Notes: generated from the sequence alone by a model not told the origin. A DNA stretch of 64,000 bases from Actinocatenispora sp963815125 (GCA_963815125.1 CAWFFM010000004.1:152573-216572); one strand, 5' to 3'; counted from the stretch's first letter, positions 22,248 to 31,481 are shown. Program-made: numbers and translations.

Positions 22248-22617
22248 CTGAGCGGTACGCACAAAGTCGGACCAGTGGTCCGGCAGGACCTCGGCGGTAC
22301 GCCGCCGGCTGCGGTTCCGGATCGTGTGTGGTGACTGCGACCGCGATCCGGAACCTCCGCAGTGGCAGGACCGTACCGGTTTCTGCGGCTGTGGCGGGCA
22401 CCATGGTCCGTTGCCGGCCACTGGCGCGATCAGTGTGGTTGTCTGACACTTTGTACCGATCGGCCGCCACCACGGTGGCGGGTGCCACCGGAACACGGTG
22501 CCCGCTGGAACATCGTGGGCACGGTGGCCGGGTGGCGGTGTCGTGGCATGGTCCGGTTCTCTACGCCGGGCCAGGTCGCCTCCGACCACCCGTTACTTTG
22601 ACGAAAGTGACGGCTTC

Positions 22618-23610
22618 ATGCGGGACGCACCGGCGATCGAAGTACGCAACCTCTGCAAGGTGTTCGGTCGTAAGTACGCGGTCAACAGGCTGAACTTCGC
22701 CGTACAGCCGGGCGAGATCTTCGCGCTGCTCGGCCGCAACGGCGCCGGCAAGTCCACCACGATGAAGATGCTCAGCACGCTGATGCTGCCCAGCGGCGGC
22801 CAGGCCCTGGTGGCCGGGTACGACACGGTCCGCGAGCCGCGTGAGGTCCGCTACCGCATCGGTGTGGTGTTCCAGGACAGCACCCTCGACACCCAGCTCA
22901 CCGTCGAGGAGAACCTGCGCTTCCACGCCACCCTGTACGGCACGCCGCAGCGCCACCTGGCCGAACGCATCGACTACGCGCTGCGCCTACTCGGTCTGGT
23001 GCCGCACCGGCAGGCGCTGGTGGCAAAGCTGTCCGGTGGCCTGGCCCGACGGCTGGAGATCGTCCGGGCGCTGCTGCACAAACCCAAGATCCTCTTCCTG
23101 GACGAGCCGAGCCTCGGTCTGGACCCGCCCACCCGTACCCGGCTGTGGCAGGAGATCCGGCACCTGCGGGAACGCGACGGGCTCACCGTGCTGATGACCA
23201 CCCACTACATGGACGAGGTCGAGCACGTCGACCGGTTGGCCATCGTCAACGCCGGCGAACTCGTCGCCATCGACACCCCGGCCCGGTTGAAGGCCGCCGT
23301 CGGTCTGGACCGCATCCGGCTCAGCACCACCAACAACGCGCTGGCCCTGCGCCAGCTGGTGGCGGCGGACATCCCGGCCTGGGCGGAGAACGACGTCCTG
23401 GTCTGCTGCGTACCCGACGCCGAACGGGGTGTCGGACGCCTGCTCAGTCTGATCGACGTCCCGGCCACCATGATCACGGTCCAGCGGCCCAGCCTCGACG
23501 ACGTGTTCGTGCACTTCACCGAGCAGGCGATGGCCCGCGAGATGGCCGAAGCGATGGAGTCGTCCGGCAGTGGCGGGGCGCACCGCAACCGGCGACAGGC
23601 GCGTACGTGA
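22618..23610 (+). CDS. ABC transporter ATP-binding protein (DrrA/daunorubicin-exporter type)
   Basis: The ATPase subunit of an ABC-2 exporter, 330 residues. It has Walker A GRNGAGKST, Q-loop VFQDS, a variant signature LSGGLARRLEI (LSGGL in place of LSGGQ, common in the DrrA family), Walker B ILFLDEPSLGLD and H-loop TTHYMDE. The ~90-residue C-terminal extension is the DUF4162-like tail of drug/polyketide exporters. The ATG gives MRDAPAIEVRNLCKVFG. The stop overlaps the permease GTG by 4 nt, so the pair is translationally coupled. Substrate unknown. Confidence 0.92.
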   Translation: MRDAPAIEVRNLCKVFGRKYAVNRLNFAVQPGEIFALLGRNGAGKSTTMKMLSTLMLPSGGQALVAGYDTVREPREVRYRIGVVFQDSTLDTQLTVEENLRFHATLYGTPQRHLAERIDYALRLLGLVPHRQALVAKLSGGLARRLEIVRALLHKPKILFLDEPSLGLDPPTRTRLWQEIRHLRERDGLTVLMTTHYMDEVEHVDRLAIVNAGELVAIDTPARLKAAVGLDRIRLSTTNNALALRQLVAADIPAWAENDVLVCCVPDAERGVGRLLSLIDVPATMITVQRPSLDDVFVHFTEQAMAREMAEAMESSGSGGAHRNRRQART

Positions 23611-25067
23611 GCGACGACGGTTCCTCGAGCGTCTACTCGTCCCGGACCCGGCGCGACGGCCAACAGCCCGGCGGTACGGCCATCCGCCGGTCCCTGTTCG
23701 ACCGCGGCAACGCAGATGGCGCGGACCAGGCCGCGGCGCGGTCCCGGGCGGACGAGCCGATCAGCTCCCCGCCGGCCCGTCCGGTGAGCGCGCCGCCGGC
23801 CCGCCCGGTCAGTTCTCCGCCCGCCCGCCAGGTGAGCGCGCCGCCTTCCCGCCAGGTCAGCGCGCCGCCGGCCCGCCCGCCGTCCCGACGCCGGCACACC
23901 GCACCGGACGACGACGAGCCCCGCAACGTCGAGCAGCCCCGCAGCGCCCCGCAGCCCCGCGGCCGGGCGGCCACACGCGCCGGCGCCGGCTCTGGTTCCA
24001 CCTACACGACATCGAGCCACGCCGCGCAGCAACGCACCACCTCCACCCACACCGCGTCGCTGCGTACGCCGTCGGGCCGGGGCTCCGCGGAGCGTGCGCC
24101 GGCGAACCGTGCGGTGTCCGCGCCGCCGGCGAACCGTGCCGTCTCCGCGCCGCCGGCCACCGGCCGTACCGCGACCCGGGAACGCTCCGCGTCGGCGGGT
24201 ACGGATGTCGCCGCGGCCACCGACCGGTCCGGGGTGGTGCAGGGCTCGCACCGGCGGGAACTGCGGCTGCTGCTGGAACTACGGGTCATCGGCATGGTGG
24301 TACGGCGCGAACTGAAGCGGTACTTCCGCTCTCGCGCCAAGATCCTCTCCAGCTTCGTACAGCCGTTCTTCTTCCTGCTGATCTTCGGCTACGGGATGCG
24401 CACCCTGGTACGCACCACCGGCGGGGTCAGCTTCGAACAGTTCGTCTTCCCCGGTGTGGTCGCGATGACCGTGCTCGGCCGCGCGCTGCTCAGTGCGGTG
24501 ACCATCGTGCAGGACCGGGAGTTCGGGTTCCTACGGGAGATGCTGGTGTCACCGGCCAACCGGGTCTCCATCGTGATCGGCGCGATCCTCGGTGGCGCCA
24601 CCATCTCCACCATCCAGGCGGTTCTGCTGTTCCTCGGTGCACCACTGATGGGGCTGTTCCCCGGGCCGGGCACCATCGTCACGGTCCTCGCGGTGACGGC
24701 GCTGATGGCCGTCGAGGTGACCGCCCTCGGTGTGGCCCTGGCGACGTTCATCCAACGCCCGCACAGCTTCCAGGCTGTCACGCAGGCCATCACGTACCCG
24801 ATGCTGGTGCTGTCCGGCGCGCTGGTGCCGCTGGCCGGGCTGCCCGCCTGGGTCGGCACCATCGCGAAGTTCAACATCTTCAGCTATTCCGTGGACGCCA
24901 CCCGGCGTCTGCTGCTCGGTTCGTCGGTGTCCGCCGACCAGGGGCCGTTGACCGGCCTGACGGTGCTCGGCCATCAGCTGTCCATCACCGACGAGGTCGG
25001 GCTGTCGGTGGTCTGCACCGGGCTGTTCGTGATGATCGCCGCCTGGCGGTTCGCCAAGGTCACCTGA
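23607..25067 (+). CDS. ABC-2 type permease with long disordered N-terminal extension
   Basis: A 486-residue partner of the preceding ATPase. Residues ~215-486 form the usual ABC-2 membrane domain with six helices (ILSSFVQPFFFLLIFGYGMR, VVAMTVLGRALLSAV and others) and the cytoplasmic segment DREFGFLREMLVSPANR. Residues 1-210 are unusual: a basic, Pro/Ala/Ser/Arg-rich tract with repeated SAPPARPVS / SSPPARQVS units and two copies of ANRAVSAPPA. Family members normally start just before the first helix. The GTG start overlapping the ATPase stop supports translation of the extension. Confidence 0.9.
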   Translation: MSDDGSSSVYSSRTRRDGQQPGGTAIRRSLFDRGNADGADQAAARSRADEPISSPPARPVSAPPARPVSSPPARQVSAPPSRQVSAPPARPPSRRRHTAPDDDEPRNVEQPRSAPQPRGRAATRAGAGSGSTYTTSSHAAQQRTTSTHTASLRTPSGRGSAERAPANRAVSAPPANRAVSAPPATGRTATRERSASAGTDVAAATDRSGVVQGSHRRELRLLLELRVIGMVVRRELKRYFRSRAKILSSFVQPFFFLLIFGYGMRTLVRTTGGVSFEQFVFPGVVAMTVLGRALLSAVTIVQDREFGFLREMLVSPANRVSIVIGAILGGATISTIQAVLLFLGAPLMGLFPGPGTIVTVLAVTALMAVEVTALGVALATFIQRPHSFQAVTQAITYPMLVLSGALVPLAGLPAWVGTIAKFNIFSYSVDATRRLLLGSSVSADQGPLTGLTVLGHQLSITDEVGLSVVCTGLFVMIAAWRFAKVT

Positions 25068-25091
25068 GCCCGCCCCGGCGTGGCCGGTCCG

Positions 25092-25634
25092 TCACACGGT
25101 CTCGAAGTGGTCGCACCGCCAGCTGCCGTCCCGGTGCAGGAGATGTACGGTCAGCGCCCAGGTGCTGCGGTGGTCTGCGAGTATCACCACGATCTCCGCC
25201 GAGCCGGGCCTGGGCTCCGCGACGTGCAGGCTCTGCATCCGAACCCGTCGGGTCGGTTGCGGTGGCCCGGCCAGCTCGCGGCGCAGCCATTCTGCTCCGT
25301 CCGGGGTGGCCGTGTGCAGTAGCTGCTCCAGCGGCCGTCGGCCGTGCAGCACGTCCAGATAGGCGTTGACCAGACGCCAGGCGGCCCGTCGTGCACCGGG
25401 CGGGCCGCTGGGCGGTTGCGGCCGGGTGGGTGCCGGCTCCACCGCAAGCGGGTCGACCGCGCCGCCGGTCCAGTCGAGGGGCAGTTCCCGTACGGCGCGC
25501 AGTCGGGGACGGTTCCAGCAGGGATCGGGATCGAACGGTGGCTCGGTCTCGGGCACCGGCAGTATCCGTAGGGCTGGACGGTCTGCCGGGACGGGCCACG
25601 GTTCGAGGGGTTCGGCGGGGAGCGGGGCGGTCAT
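25092..25634 (-). CDS. Rv3235-like conserved actinobacterial protein
   Basis: A 180-residue protein whose C-terminal ~110 residues (AWRLVNAYLDVLHGRRPLEQLL, then VRMQSLHVAEPRPGSAEIVV) match the small conserved family typified by Rv3235 of M. tuberculosis, found near secA in many Actinobacteria. The N-terminal 70 residues are Pro-rich and poorly conserved. No catalytic motif is evident and the function is unknown. It is convergent with the ABC permease, only 24 bp away. Confidence 0.8.
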   Translation of the reverse strand: MTAPLPAEPLEPWPVPADRPALRILPVPETEPPFDPDPCWNRPRLRAVRELPLDWTGGAVDPLAVEPAPTRPQPPSGPPGARRAAWRLVNAYLDVLHGRRPLEQLLHTATPDGAEWLRRELAGPPQPTRRVRMQSLHVAEPRPGSAEIVVILADHRSTWALTVHLLHRDGSWRCDHFETV

Positions 25635-25791
25635 CGAGGTCTCCGTTGAGGGCGAAGAGGATCGTTTCCTTGCGTTTGCCTTCGTTTGCTTCTTTTACCC
25701 TCAGATAGCTTTACACACGGTGACCCCGGCATGGGGTACCCGGAAAGTGACCGGAATGCGACAGAGTCGGTGACCCGGTGATGCGCCTGGC
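25635..25791 (-). promoter_or_regulatory. Promoter/leader of the Rv3235-like gene, purine-rich on transcript
   Basis: Read on the minus strand, this gap contains a purine-rich run (GTAAAAGAAGCAAACGAAGG and onward) with repeated GCAAACG units just upstream of the ATG. It is much more AT-rich than its surroundings. It probably holds the promoter and an unstructured leader. Confidence 0.4.
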
Positions 25792-26043
25792 TCAGCGGTC
25801 GGTGTCGTCGACCGGTTGCCCGCCGTCCCGACCGATCAGCGGATTCTCCGCGACCCAGGCAGCGGTCTCGCTGTACTTGCGCTCGATGTACTCCTCGAGC
25901 CGGGTCCGCTCGACCCGCCACTGACCCCGCCCGCCGATCTTGATGGCCGGCAGGTCACCGCTGCGTACCAGGTGGTAGACCTGCGACTCGGTGACGTTCA
26001 GCTCCTCGGCCACCTCGGCCAACGGCAGGAACCGGGGCGGCAT
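25792..26043 (-). CDS. Excisionase/MerR-type helix-turn-helix protein
   Basis: An 83-residue DNA-binding protein. LPLAEVAEELNVTESQVYHLVRSGDLPAIKIGGRGQWRVER (here named by its parts) is a complete excisionase-family winged helix: helix-turn-helix residues ~8-30 followed by the wing GGRGQWRVER. Small stand-alone proteins of this kind are conserved next to Rv3235-like genes in Actinobacteria and resemble BldC-class regulators more than phage excisionases. No integrase is nearby. The target is unknown. Confidence 0.85.
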   Translation of the reverse strand: MPPRFLPLAEVAEELNVTESQVYHLVRSGDLPAIKIGGRGQWRVERTRLEEYIERKYSETAAWVAENPLIGRDGGQPVDDTDR

Positions 26044-26197
26044 GCGGGACTCCCGTCGGTCGGTCCTCCGGCAGCGGTACCGGTCCGCCCGCAGAGCGCC
26101 GGTCCACCGCAGTCTGCTTGTACCGTAGCCCTACAGCCGACCGGCCGCGATGGTGCGGCAGGCGTCGACCGCCGGTGACGTTCTGGAGGATGTACGA

Positions 26198-26746
26198 GTG
26201 GCGACTGCTACCCAGCCGACCGTCCGGGTGTACCTGCCCGCTACCTGGGCGACACTGACCGAGCTGCATCGCACCGGCCGGCTCGACCCCGGCTCGCCCG
26301 ACGCCGGTCCGGCGGTCGGCCCCGGCACCGGCCACGCCGTCACCGCGGGCCTGCGGGAGTGGTACATCGAGGGTGACGACGAGGAGTTGGAGTACGCGGC
26401 CTTCACCCGGGCCGCGCAGGCCGCGCTGGAACTGCTCCGGGCCGACGACGCGGTACCCCGTCGGCGCGTGGTGATCTCCGTGGACCTCCCGGCGGCGCAG
26501 GTCACCCCGGCGGGCAGCGAACTGGGCGACAGCACCGTACGGATCGGTGCCCCGGTCGACCTGTCGGTGGTGGCCGCCCTGCACTGCGACGGCGAGGAGG
26601 CCGTACCTGCGGTGACGGAGGCCGTCGCGGTGGTCGCCGAGGCCGCGGCCGGTGACCCGGACGCGCAGTTCACTGTGGACTCCGCCGAGGATCACGAGCT
26701 GGAGTGGTACGACACGACGGAACTCGAGCAGCTCGTCGCCGACTGA
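26198..26746 (+). CDS. DUF6912-type conserved actinobacterial protein
   Basis: A 182-residue acidic protein. It starts VRVYLPATWATLTELHRTG and contains WYIEGDDEELEYAAFTRAA and RRRVVISVDLP, features of a conserved actinobacterial family of unknown function. No enzyme motif, membrane helix or signal is visible. A GGAGGA ribosome-binding site 8-9 nt before the GTG decides the start over an earlier in-frame GTG. It faces the convergent membrane-protein gene 10 bp away. Confidence 0.75.
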   Translation: MATATQPTVRVYLPATWATLTELHRTGRLDPGSPDAGPAVGPGTGHAVTAGLREWYIEGDDEELEYAAFTRAAQAALELLRADDAVPRRRVVISVDLPAAQVTPAGSELGDSTVRIGAPVDLSVVAALHCDGEEAVPAVTEAVAVVAEAAAGDPDAQFTVDSAEDHELEWYDTTELEQLVAD

Positions 26747-26756
26747 CCCGGCCGGG

Positions 26757-27974
26757 TCAGGACGGGGCATCCTCCGTCGCCGTGGCCTTCTTCCCGGCAC
26801 TCTGCTTCGCACCGGCTTGCTTCGTGCCGGCCTGCTTCGCGTCGGTCTGCTTCGCACCGGCCTGCTTCGCACCGGCCTGCTTCGTGCCGGCCTGCTTCGC
26901 GTCGGCACGGTCCAGTTCGGCCGCACGCCGTTCCTCGCGTACCGCCCAGTCCGCCTTGGGCGGCGTGGTGCGCGGCTTGCGTGGGGTACGGGGACCGCGG
27001 GTGCGTCCGTAGAGCAGCACGGCGACCAGCGCCCCGGCGAACAACAGCGCGAGCGAACCGTTGATCTGGTACGAGCCGGCCACCTGGAAGGCCCAGTTGT
27101 CGCCCAGGTCCAGGCCACCGGCGCTGCTGATCAGCCGGGAGTTGCCGATCCAGGTGAGTACCTGTGCGGCCAGGGCGAGGATGCCCGGCGCGGCGCCGGC
27201 AACGATGTTCGCGGTGGTGCCGAGCCGGTTGCCGGCGCGCCGGATGTACAGGTGTGCGGCCAGTCCGGCGACGGCGCCGGCGACGATGAAGCTGACCAGC
27301 GCGAGCCGGTCCTGTGCCTGCACGTACGCCGGGCCGATGCCGTCGCCGCCGAACAGGCGGGTGAGCGGGGTGAGGAAGATGCTGCGCAGCGCCAGTACGG
27401 CGATGACCACCACGGTGCCCAGCAGTCCGGCCACCACCATCACGCCGGGCCGCAGCGCCGCTACCACACCGCCCAGCAGCGCGGCGCCCGCGATGCTGGT
27501 GCCGACGATGAGTCCTTCGGTGGTGGACAGGTCGCCCTCCAGCAGGAACGCCGCCCCGCCGGCGATCACCCCGGCGACCAGACCGCCGAGGATGGCCAGT
27601 ACGGCCCGGCGGCCGGACCTGCCGGTCAGCCGGTCGCCGTCGTGCCCGGCCAGGATCCGTACGGCACCGGTGCCGGCGGCGCCGCCCAGCAGCATGCCGG
27701 CTAGCAGGATCGAGGACAGGAAGGTCGCCACCTGGATCGCCGCGACCGCGGGGTCGCCGGCGGTGGAGACCAGGATGTGCGCCCCGCGCAGCATCATCGC
27801 GAACAGCAGCACGGCCAGCAGCAGGACGAGCGCGACGGCCCGCGAGCCGGGTTCGGTCAGCGGTGCACCGGTGTCGGCCTTCGTATCCTTGCCGGCTCCG
27901 GTGCGGCCGGTGCCCGTTCTGGTGGAGGGGGTCCGATCCGTGGACTTCCCGCGCCCGTTCACCCGATCTGGCAT
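26757..27974 (-). CDS. Polytopic membrane protein with Lys/Ala pentapeptide-repeat tail
   Basis: A 405-residue protein. A basic N-terminus (res 1-45) is followed by about eight membrane helices (res ~47-335), then a cytoplasmic tail carrying seven five-residue repeats of the type AKQAG/TKQAG (res ~360-395). The repeats are encoded by a 15-bp tandem array. Such Lys/Ala tails resemble histone-like nucleic-acid-binding tails, but no function is established. GGAGGGA with 7-nt spacing fixes the ATG. No known family was recognised beyond a generic integral membrane protein. Confidence 0.72.
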   Translation of the reverse strand: MPDRVNGRGKSTDRTPSTRTGTGRTGAGKDTKADTGAPLTEPGSRAVALVLLLAVLLFAMMLRGAHILVSTAGDPAVAAIQVATFLSSILLAGMLLGGAAGTGAVRILAGHDGDRLTGRSGRRAVLAILGGLVAGVIAGGAAFLLEGDLSTTEGLIVGTSIAGAALLGGVVAALRPGVMVVAGLLGTVVVIAVLALRSIFLTPLTRLFGGDGIGPAYVQAQDRLALVSFIVAGAVAGLAAHLYIRRAGNRLGTTANIVAGAAPGILALAAQVLTWIGNSRLISSAGGLDLGDNWAFQVAGSYQINGSLALLFAGALVAVLLYGRTRGPRTPRKPRTTPPKADWAVREERRAAELDRADAKQAGTKQAGAKQAGAKQTDAKQAGTKQAGAKQSAGKKATATEDAPS

Positions 27975-28203
27975 TCTCGGTTCCCTCCGGATGGACCCTG
28001 TCAGCTGACCAGCGTACGCCGGGCTCATGCGGCGATCATGCTGCCGTCCGGCAGCGGGGTGACCGGTCGCACAGGGCCGTGCCACGCCTGGTGACGCCTC
28101 ACGCGCGCGCGTGCGAGTATCTAGGTATGCGCCCTCCCCGGGAATGATCCGGTGCCGGTGGGCGCAGTCTCGTCAATGTCGCCGAGTGGCAGGGGATCGT
28201 GAG

Positions 28204-29835
28204 ATGGACTCGCTCTTCGAGGTACCGGAGCCGGCCAACGAGCCGGTGCACACGTACCTTCCGGGCAGTGCCGAGCGGGAGCGCCTGCAGTCGCGGTTGG
28301 CCGATCTCGCCGCGGACAAGGCCGAACTGACCATGACCATCGGCGGTGCGCAGCGGATGGCCGGCGGTGAACGGTTCCCGGTCGTCGCGCCGCACCGTCA
28401 CTCGCACGTACTCGGCGAGAGCGCCCAGGCCACCACCAAGGACGTGGCGGACGCCGTCGCGGCGGCGAAGAAGGCGGCGCCGGACTGGCAGGCCATGCCG
28501 TACGCGGAGCGGGCCGCGGTGTTCGTCCGGGCGGCGGAGCTGCTCGCCGGGCCGTGGCGGGAGACCATCAACGCCGCGACCATGCTGGGCCAGTCCAAGT
28601 CGGTGCAGCAGGCCGAGATCGACGCGGCCTGCGAGCTGATCGACTTCCTGCGGTTCAACGCCCACTTCGGCGCCAAGGTGCTGACCAGTCAGCCGCGCAG
28701 CATCGCGGGGGAGTGGAACCGGTTCGACCACCGTCCGCTGGACGGCTTCGTACTGGCCATCACCCCGTTCAACTTCACCGCCATCGCCGGGAACCTGCCG
28801 ACCGCGCCGGCCCTGATGGGCAACACCGTGGTGTGGAAGCCGACGCCGACCCAGCAGCTGTCCGCGCACCTCACCATGCGGTTGTTCGAGGCGGCCGGGC
28901 TGCCCGAGGGTGTGATCAACATGGTCACCGGCGACGGGCAGGCGGTCAGCGAGGTGGCACTGACGGATCCGGATCTGGGCGGGGTGCACTTCACCGGCTC
29001 CACCCGTACCTTCCAGCACCTGTGGCGCACCGTCGGCACCAACATCGACCGTTACCGCGCCTACCCGCGGCTGATCGGCGAGACCGGCGGCAAGGACTTC
29101 GTGATCGTGCACCCGAGCTGGACCGACCTGACCGCGTTGAACGTCGCGCTGATCCGCGGTGCGTTCGAGTACCAGGGGCAGAAGTGTTCGGCGGCCTCCC
29201 GGGCGTACGTGCCGCGGTCGCTGTGGGACGCCGGGCTGCGTGACCAGGTGGTGGCCACGGTCGGCGAGATCCAGTACGGCGACGTCGCGGACTTCACCAA
29301 CTTCGGCGGTGCGGTGATCGACCGGCGGGCGTACGACAAGCTCTCCGGTGCGATCGAGGTGGCCCGCAACTCCGACAGCTGCACGATCATCGCGGGTGGC
29401 ACTGTCGATGACAGCGAGGGCTTCTTCGTCGCTCCGACCGTGGTGGAGTGCAGCGACCCGACCCACGAGATCTTCCGGGACGAATACTTCGGCCCGTTCC
29501 TGGCCGTGCACGTCTACGACGACGCCGACTTCGAGCAGGTCACCCGGCAGGCCGCGGACATCTCGCCGTACGCGCTGACCGGTGGCATCTTCGCCAACGA
29601 CCGCCGGGCGATCGTGTGGGCCAGTGAGGCGCTGAGGTTCTCGGCCGGCAACTTCTACGTCAACGACAAGCCGACCGGTTCGGTCGTCTCGCGGCAGCCG
29701 TTCGGTGGCTCGCGGGCCTCCGGCACCAACGACAAGGCCGGGTCGTGGCAGAACCTGGTCCGGTGGGTCTCGCCGCGGGCGATCAAGGAGACGTTCGTGG
29801 CGCCGTCGGACTGGCGTTACCCGAACATGCACTGA
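28204..29835 (+). CDS. pruA: 1-pyrroline-5-carboxylate dehydrogenase
   Basis: A 543-residue aldehyde dehydrogenase that oxidises L-glutamate gamma-semialdehyde (P5C) to glutamate with NAD+, the second step of proline catabolism. Diagnostic segments are the N-terminal NEPVHTYLPGSAERERL, the cofactor motif TPFNFTAIAGNLP, the catalytic Glu in LIGETGGKDF and the catalytic Cys in YQGQKCSAASRAYVP, and the C-terminal PFGGSRASGTNDKAG. The length matches the stand-alone PruA family. No proline dehydrogenase gene is adjacent. Confidence 0.96.
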   Translation: MDSLFEVPEPANEPVHTYLPGSAERERLQSRLADLAADKAELTMTIGGAQRMAGGERFPVVAPHRHSHVLGESAQATTKDVADAVAAAKKAAPDWQAMPYAERAAVFVRAAELLAGPWRETINAATMLGQSKSVQQAEIDAACELIDFLRFNAHFGAKVLTSQPRSIAGEWNRFDHRPLDGFVLAITPFNFTAIAGNLPTAPALMGNTVVWKPTPTQQLSAHLTMRLFEAAGLPEGVINMVTGDGQAVSEVALTDPDLGGVHFTGSTRTFQHLWRTVGTNIDRYRAYPRLIGETGGKDFVIVHPSWTDLTALNVALIRGAFEYQGQKCSAASRAYVPRSLWDAGLRDQVVATVGEIQYGDVADFTNFGGAVIDRRAYDKLSGAIEVARNSDSCTIIAGGTVDDSEGFFVAPTVVECSDPTHEIFRDEYFGPFLAVHVYDDADFEQVTRQAADISPYALTGGIFANDRRAIVWASEALRFSAGNFYVNDKPTGSVVSRQPFGGSRASGTNDKAGSWQNLVRWVSPRAIKETFVAPSDWRYPNMH

Positions 29836-29920
29836 CGTCCGGAGTATCAGAACCACGCGGGTCCGGGGCGATCCGCGTGGTCTCTCCCGCCCGGCCTCGC
29901 CCTTGCCTCTCCTCTTGGGT

Positions 29921-29978
29921 CATTTTCCCCGAATTGGGTTAATGTCCGTTCCGTAGAATGGGACATTCGGGGAAAATG
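29921..29978. repeat. Long inverted repeat unit 1 (REPIN-like)
   Basis: The arms cattttccccgaat and attcggggaaaatg are exact reverse complements around a 30-nt centre. An inner aatgtcc/ggacatt pairing overlaps the right arm. It is the first of four such units in the window. Confidence 0.75.
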
Positions 29979-30002
29979 GCCTGATCGCGCATGCTCTGTG
30001 GT

Positions 30003-30060
30003 GCATTTTCCCCGAATGTACGCTACCGAAAATGTGCATAACGCCCTTGCGGGGAAATGC
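30003..30060. repeat. Long inverted repeat unit 2 (degenerate right arm)
   Basis: The left arm gcattttccccgaatg matches the other units. The right arm is eroded to cggggaaatgc (one A lost). It begins 83 nt after unit 1, leaving a gap of about 24 nt, the same geometry as units 3 and 4. Confidence 0.65.
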
Positions 30061-30106
30061 CGAAGCGGGCGGCGGACGGCAGTGGATGACCGTACGGAGG
30101 TGCGTC

Positions 30107-30637
30107 GTGCTGGAGCGGGTGCGCAACTGGGGAGGTACCCCGGCCGAGGTCGCCCGGCGGTATCCCTGCGAGGACTACCTGGAAGGGCCGGTGGAGCGGC
30201 TGACCCGGGCGGTGTCGGTACGGGCGCCGGCAGCACTGACCTACCGGTGGGCGTGCCAGATCGCGGTCGCGCCGTACTCCTACGACTGGCTGGACAACTG
30301 GGGCCGGCGCAGTCCGCGCGAACTGACCCCGGGTGCCGACGAGCTGCGCGTCGGGCAGCGGATGATGGTCTTCCAGCTGCGCGAGGTGCAACCCGGGCAC
30401 CGGTTCTCCGGTCGGGGGTTCGCGGCGTCGGAGCGGTTGTTCGGTCCGATCGCGGCAACCTATGCGGTGGAGCCCGACGGCGACGGCTGCCGGCTGATCT
30501 GCCGGTTGGTGGTCGGACCGCGATGGCCGTTCGGGATGCTCTGGGCGACGGCGCTGGCCTGCGGGGACCTGATCATGATGCGTAAGGAGCTGCTGACCCT
30601 GAAGGCGCTCGCCGAGCGGGATGCGTCGGGAGAGTGA
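30107..30637 (+). CDS. SRPBCC/START-fold protein
   Basis: A 176-residue protein of the SRPBCC superfamily, whose helix-grip fold makes a hydrophobic ligand pocket. AVSVRAPAALTYRWACQ followed by PYSYDWLDNWGRRSPRELTPG, then LRVGQRMMVFQLREVQPG, is the pattern of an actinobacterial polyketide-cyclase/dehydrase-like group annotated only as SRPBCC. The ligand is unknown. The GTG is chosen because cggagg lies 6 nt upstream; an ATG 21 nt earlier has no such site. It is followed 43 bp later by tryptophan 2,3-dioxygenase. Confidence 0.75.
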   Translation: MLERVRNWGGTPAEVARRYPCEDYLEGPVERLTRAVSVRAPAALTYRWACQIAVAPYSYDWLDNWGRRSPRELTPGADELRVGQRMMVFQLREVQPGHRFSGRGFAASERLFGPIAATYAVEPDGDGCRLICRLVVGPRWPFGMLWATALACGDLIMMRKELLTLKALAERDASGE

Positions 30638-30680
30638 CGTCGGACGATGGCGGTCGGCGGGAAGCGGTAGCGTCCGGTGC

Positions 30681-31481
30681 GTGACCCAGAACCTCTATCA
30701 GGAGCCCCGCTTCGGTGAACAGGGCGCCCTGCTCACCTACGGCAGCTATCTGCGTCTCCCTGAGCTGCTGGACCAGCAGCGTCCGCAGGCCGACCCGGGT
30801 GCGCACGACGAGCTGCTGTTCATCACCATCCACCAGGCCTACGAGCTGTGGTTCAAGCTGGTGCTGCACGAGCTGACCGATGCCCGGGACCTGTTGCTGG
30901 CCGGTGAGACCTATCTGCCCCGGGTACGGCTGGAACGGTGCCGGGCGATCGGCCGGCTCGCGGTCTCCCAGGTCGACATCATCGACACGATGACGCCACA
31001 GGACTTCCTGAAGTTCCGTACGGTGCTGTCACCGGCCTCCGGATTCCAGTCGGTCCAGTTCCGGGAGATCGAGTTCCTGTCCGGGCTCAAGGACCCGGGC
31101 TATGTACGACGCTTCCGCGGGCTCACCGCCGACGAGCGTGCCGGCCTGCTGCGCCGGCTGGACGAGCCGAGCCTCTGGGACGGGTTCCTCACCGTGCTCA
31201 AGGCCGCGGGTTTCCGGGTGGACACCACCGACGAGCGGTACCGGGCCTACACGATCATCGCGCACGACCGCAGCCGGTACGGGCAGCTGTGGGATCTGGC
31301 CGAGGCGCTGGTCGACCACGACCAGGTCTGGGCGCTGTGGCGGGCCAGGCACGTACTGATGGTCGAGCGGCAGATCGGTACGAAGACCGGCACCGGCGGC
31401 AGTTCCGGGTCGGAGTACCTGCGCTCGCGCGTCGACCTGCGCTTCTACCCCGAGTTGTGGGATCTACGCTGCCGCATGTGA
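30681..31481 (+). CDS. kynA: Tryptophan 2,3-dioxygenase
   Basis: A haem enzyme that opens the indole ring of L-tryptophan to N-formylkynurenine, the first step of the kynurenine pathway. The 266 residues include LLFITIHQAYELWFKLVLHE, the substrate-pocket region PQDFLKFRTVLSPASGFQS, and the haem-ligand histidine region RHVLMVERQIGTKTGTGGSS near the C-terminus. The GTG giving VTQNLYQEPRF is the usual start. No kynureninase or formamidase gene lies in this window, so the rest of the pathway must be elsewhere. Confidence 0.95.
   Translation: MTQNLYQEPRFGEQGALLTYGSYLRLPELLDQQRPQADPGAHDELLFITIHQAYELWFKLVLHELTDARDLLLAGETYLPRVRLERCRAIGRLAVSQVDIIDTMTPQDFLKFRTVLSPASGFQSVQFREIEFLSGLKDPGYVRRFRGLTADERAGLLRRLDEPSLWDGFLTVLKAAGFRVDTTDERYRAYTIIAHDRSRYGQLWDLAEALVDHDQVWALWRARHVLMVERQIGTKTGTGGSSGSEYLRSRVDLRFYPELWDLRCRM

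Noticed and set aside
28099..28203. A longer N-terminus for PruA starting at an upstream GTG
   Set aside because: The family begins at MDSLFEVPEPANEPV; the extra segment is unrelated and overlaps the likely promoter.
29998..30585. Alternative frame across the SRPBCC gene
   Set aside because: It overlaps the inverted repeat and reads as Arg/Gly-rich protein; the SRPBCC frame has a ribosome-binding site and fold motifs.
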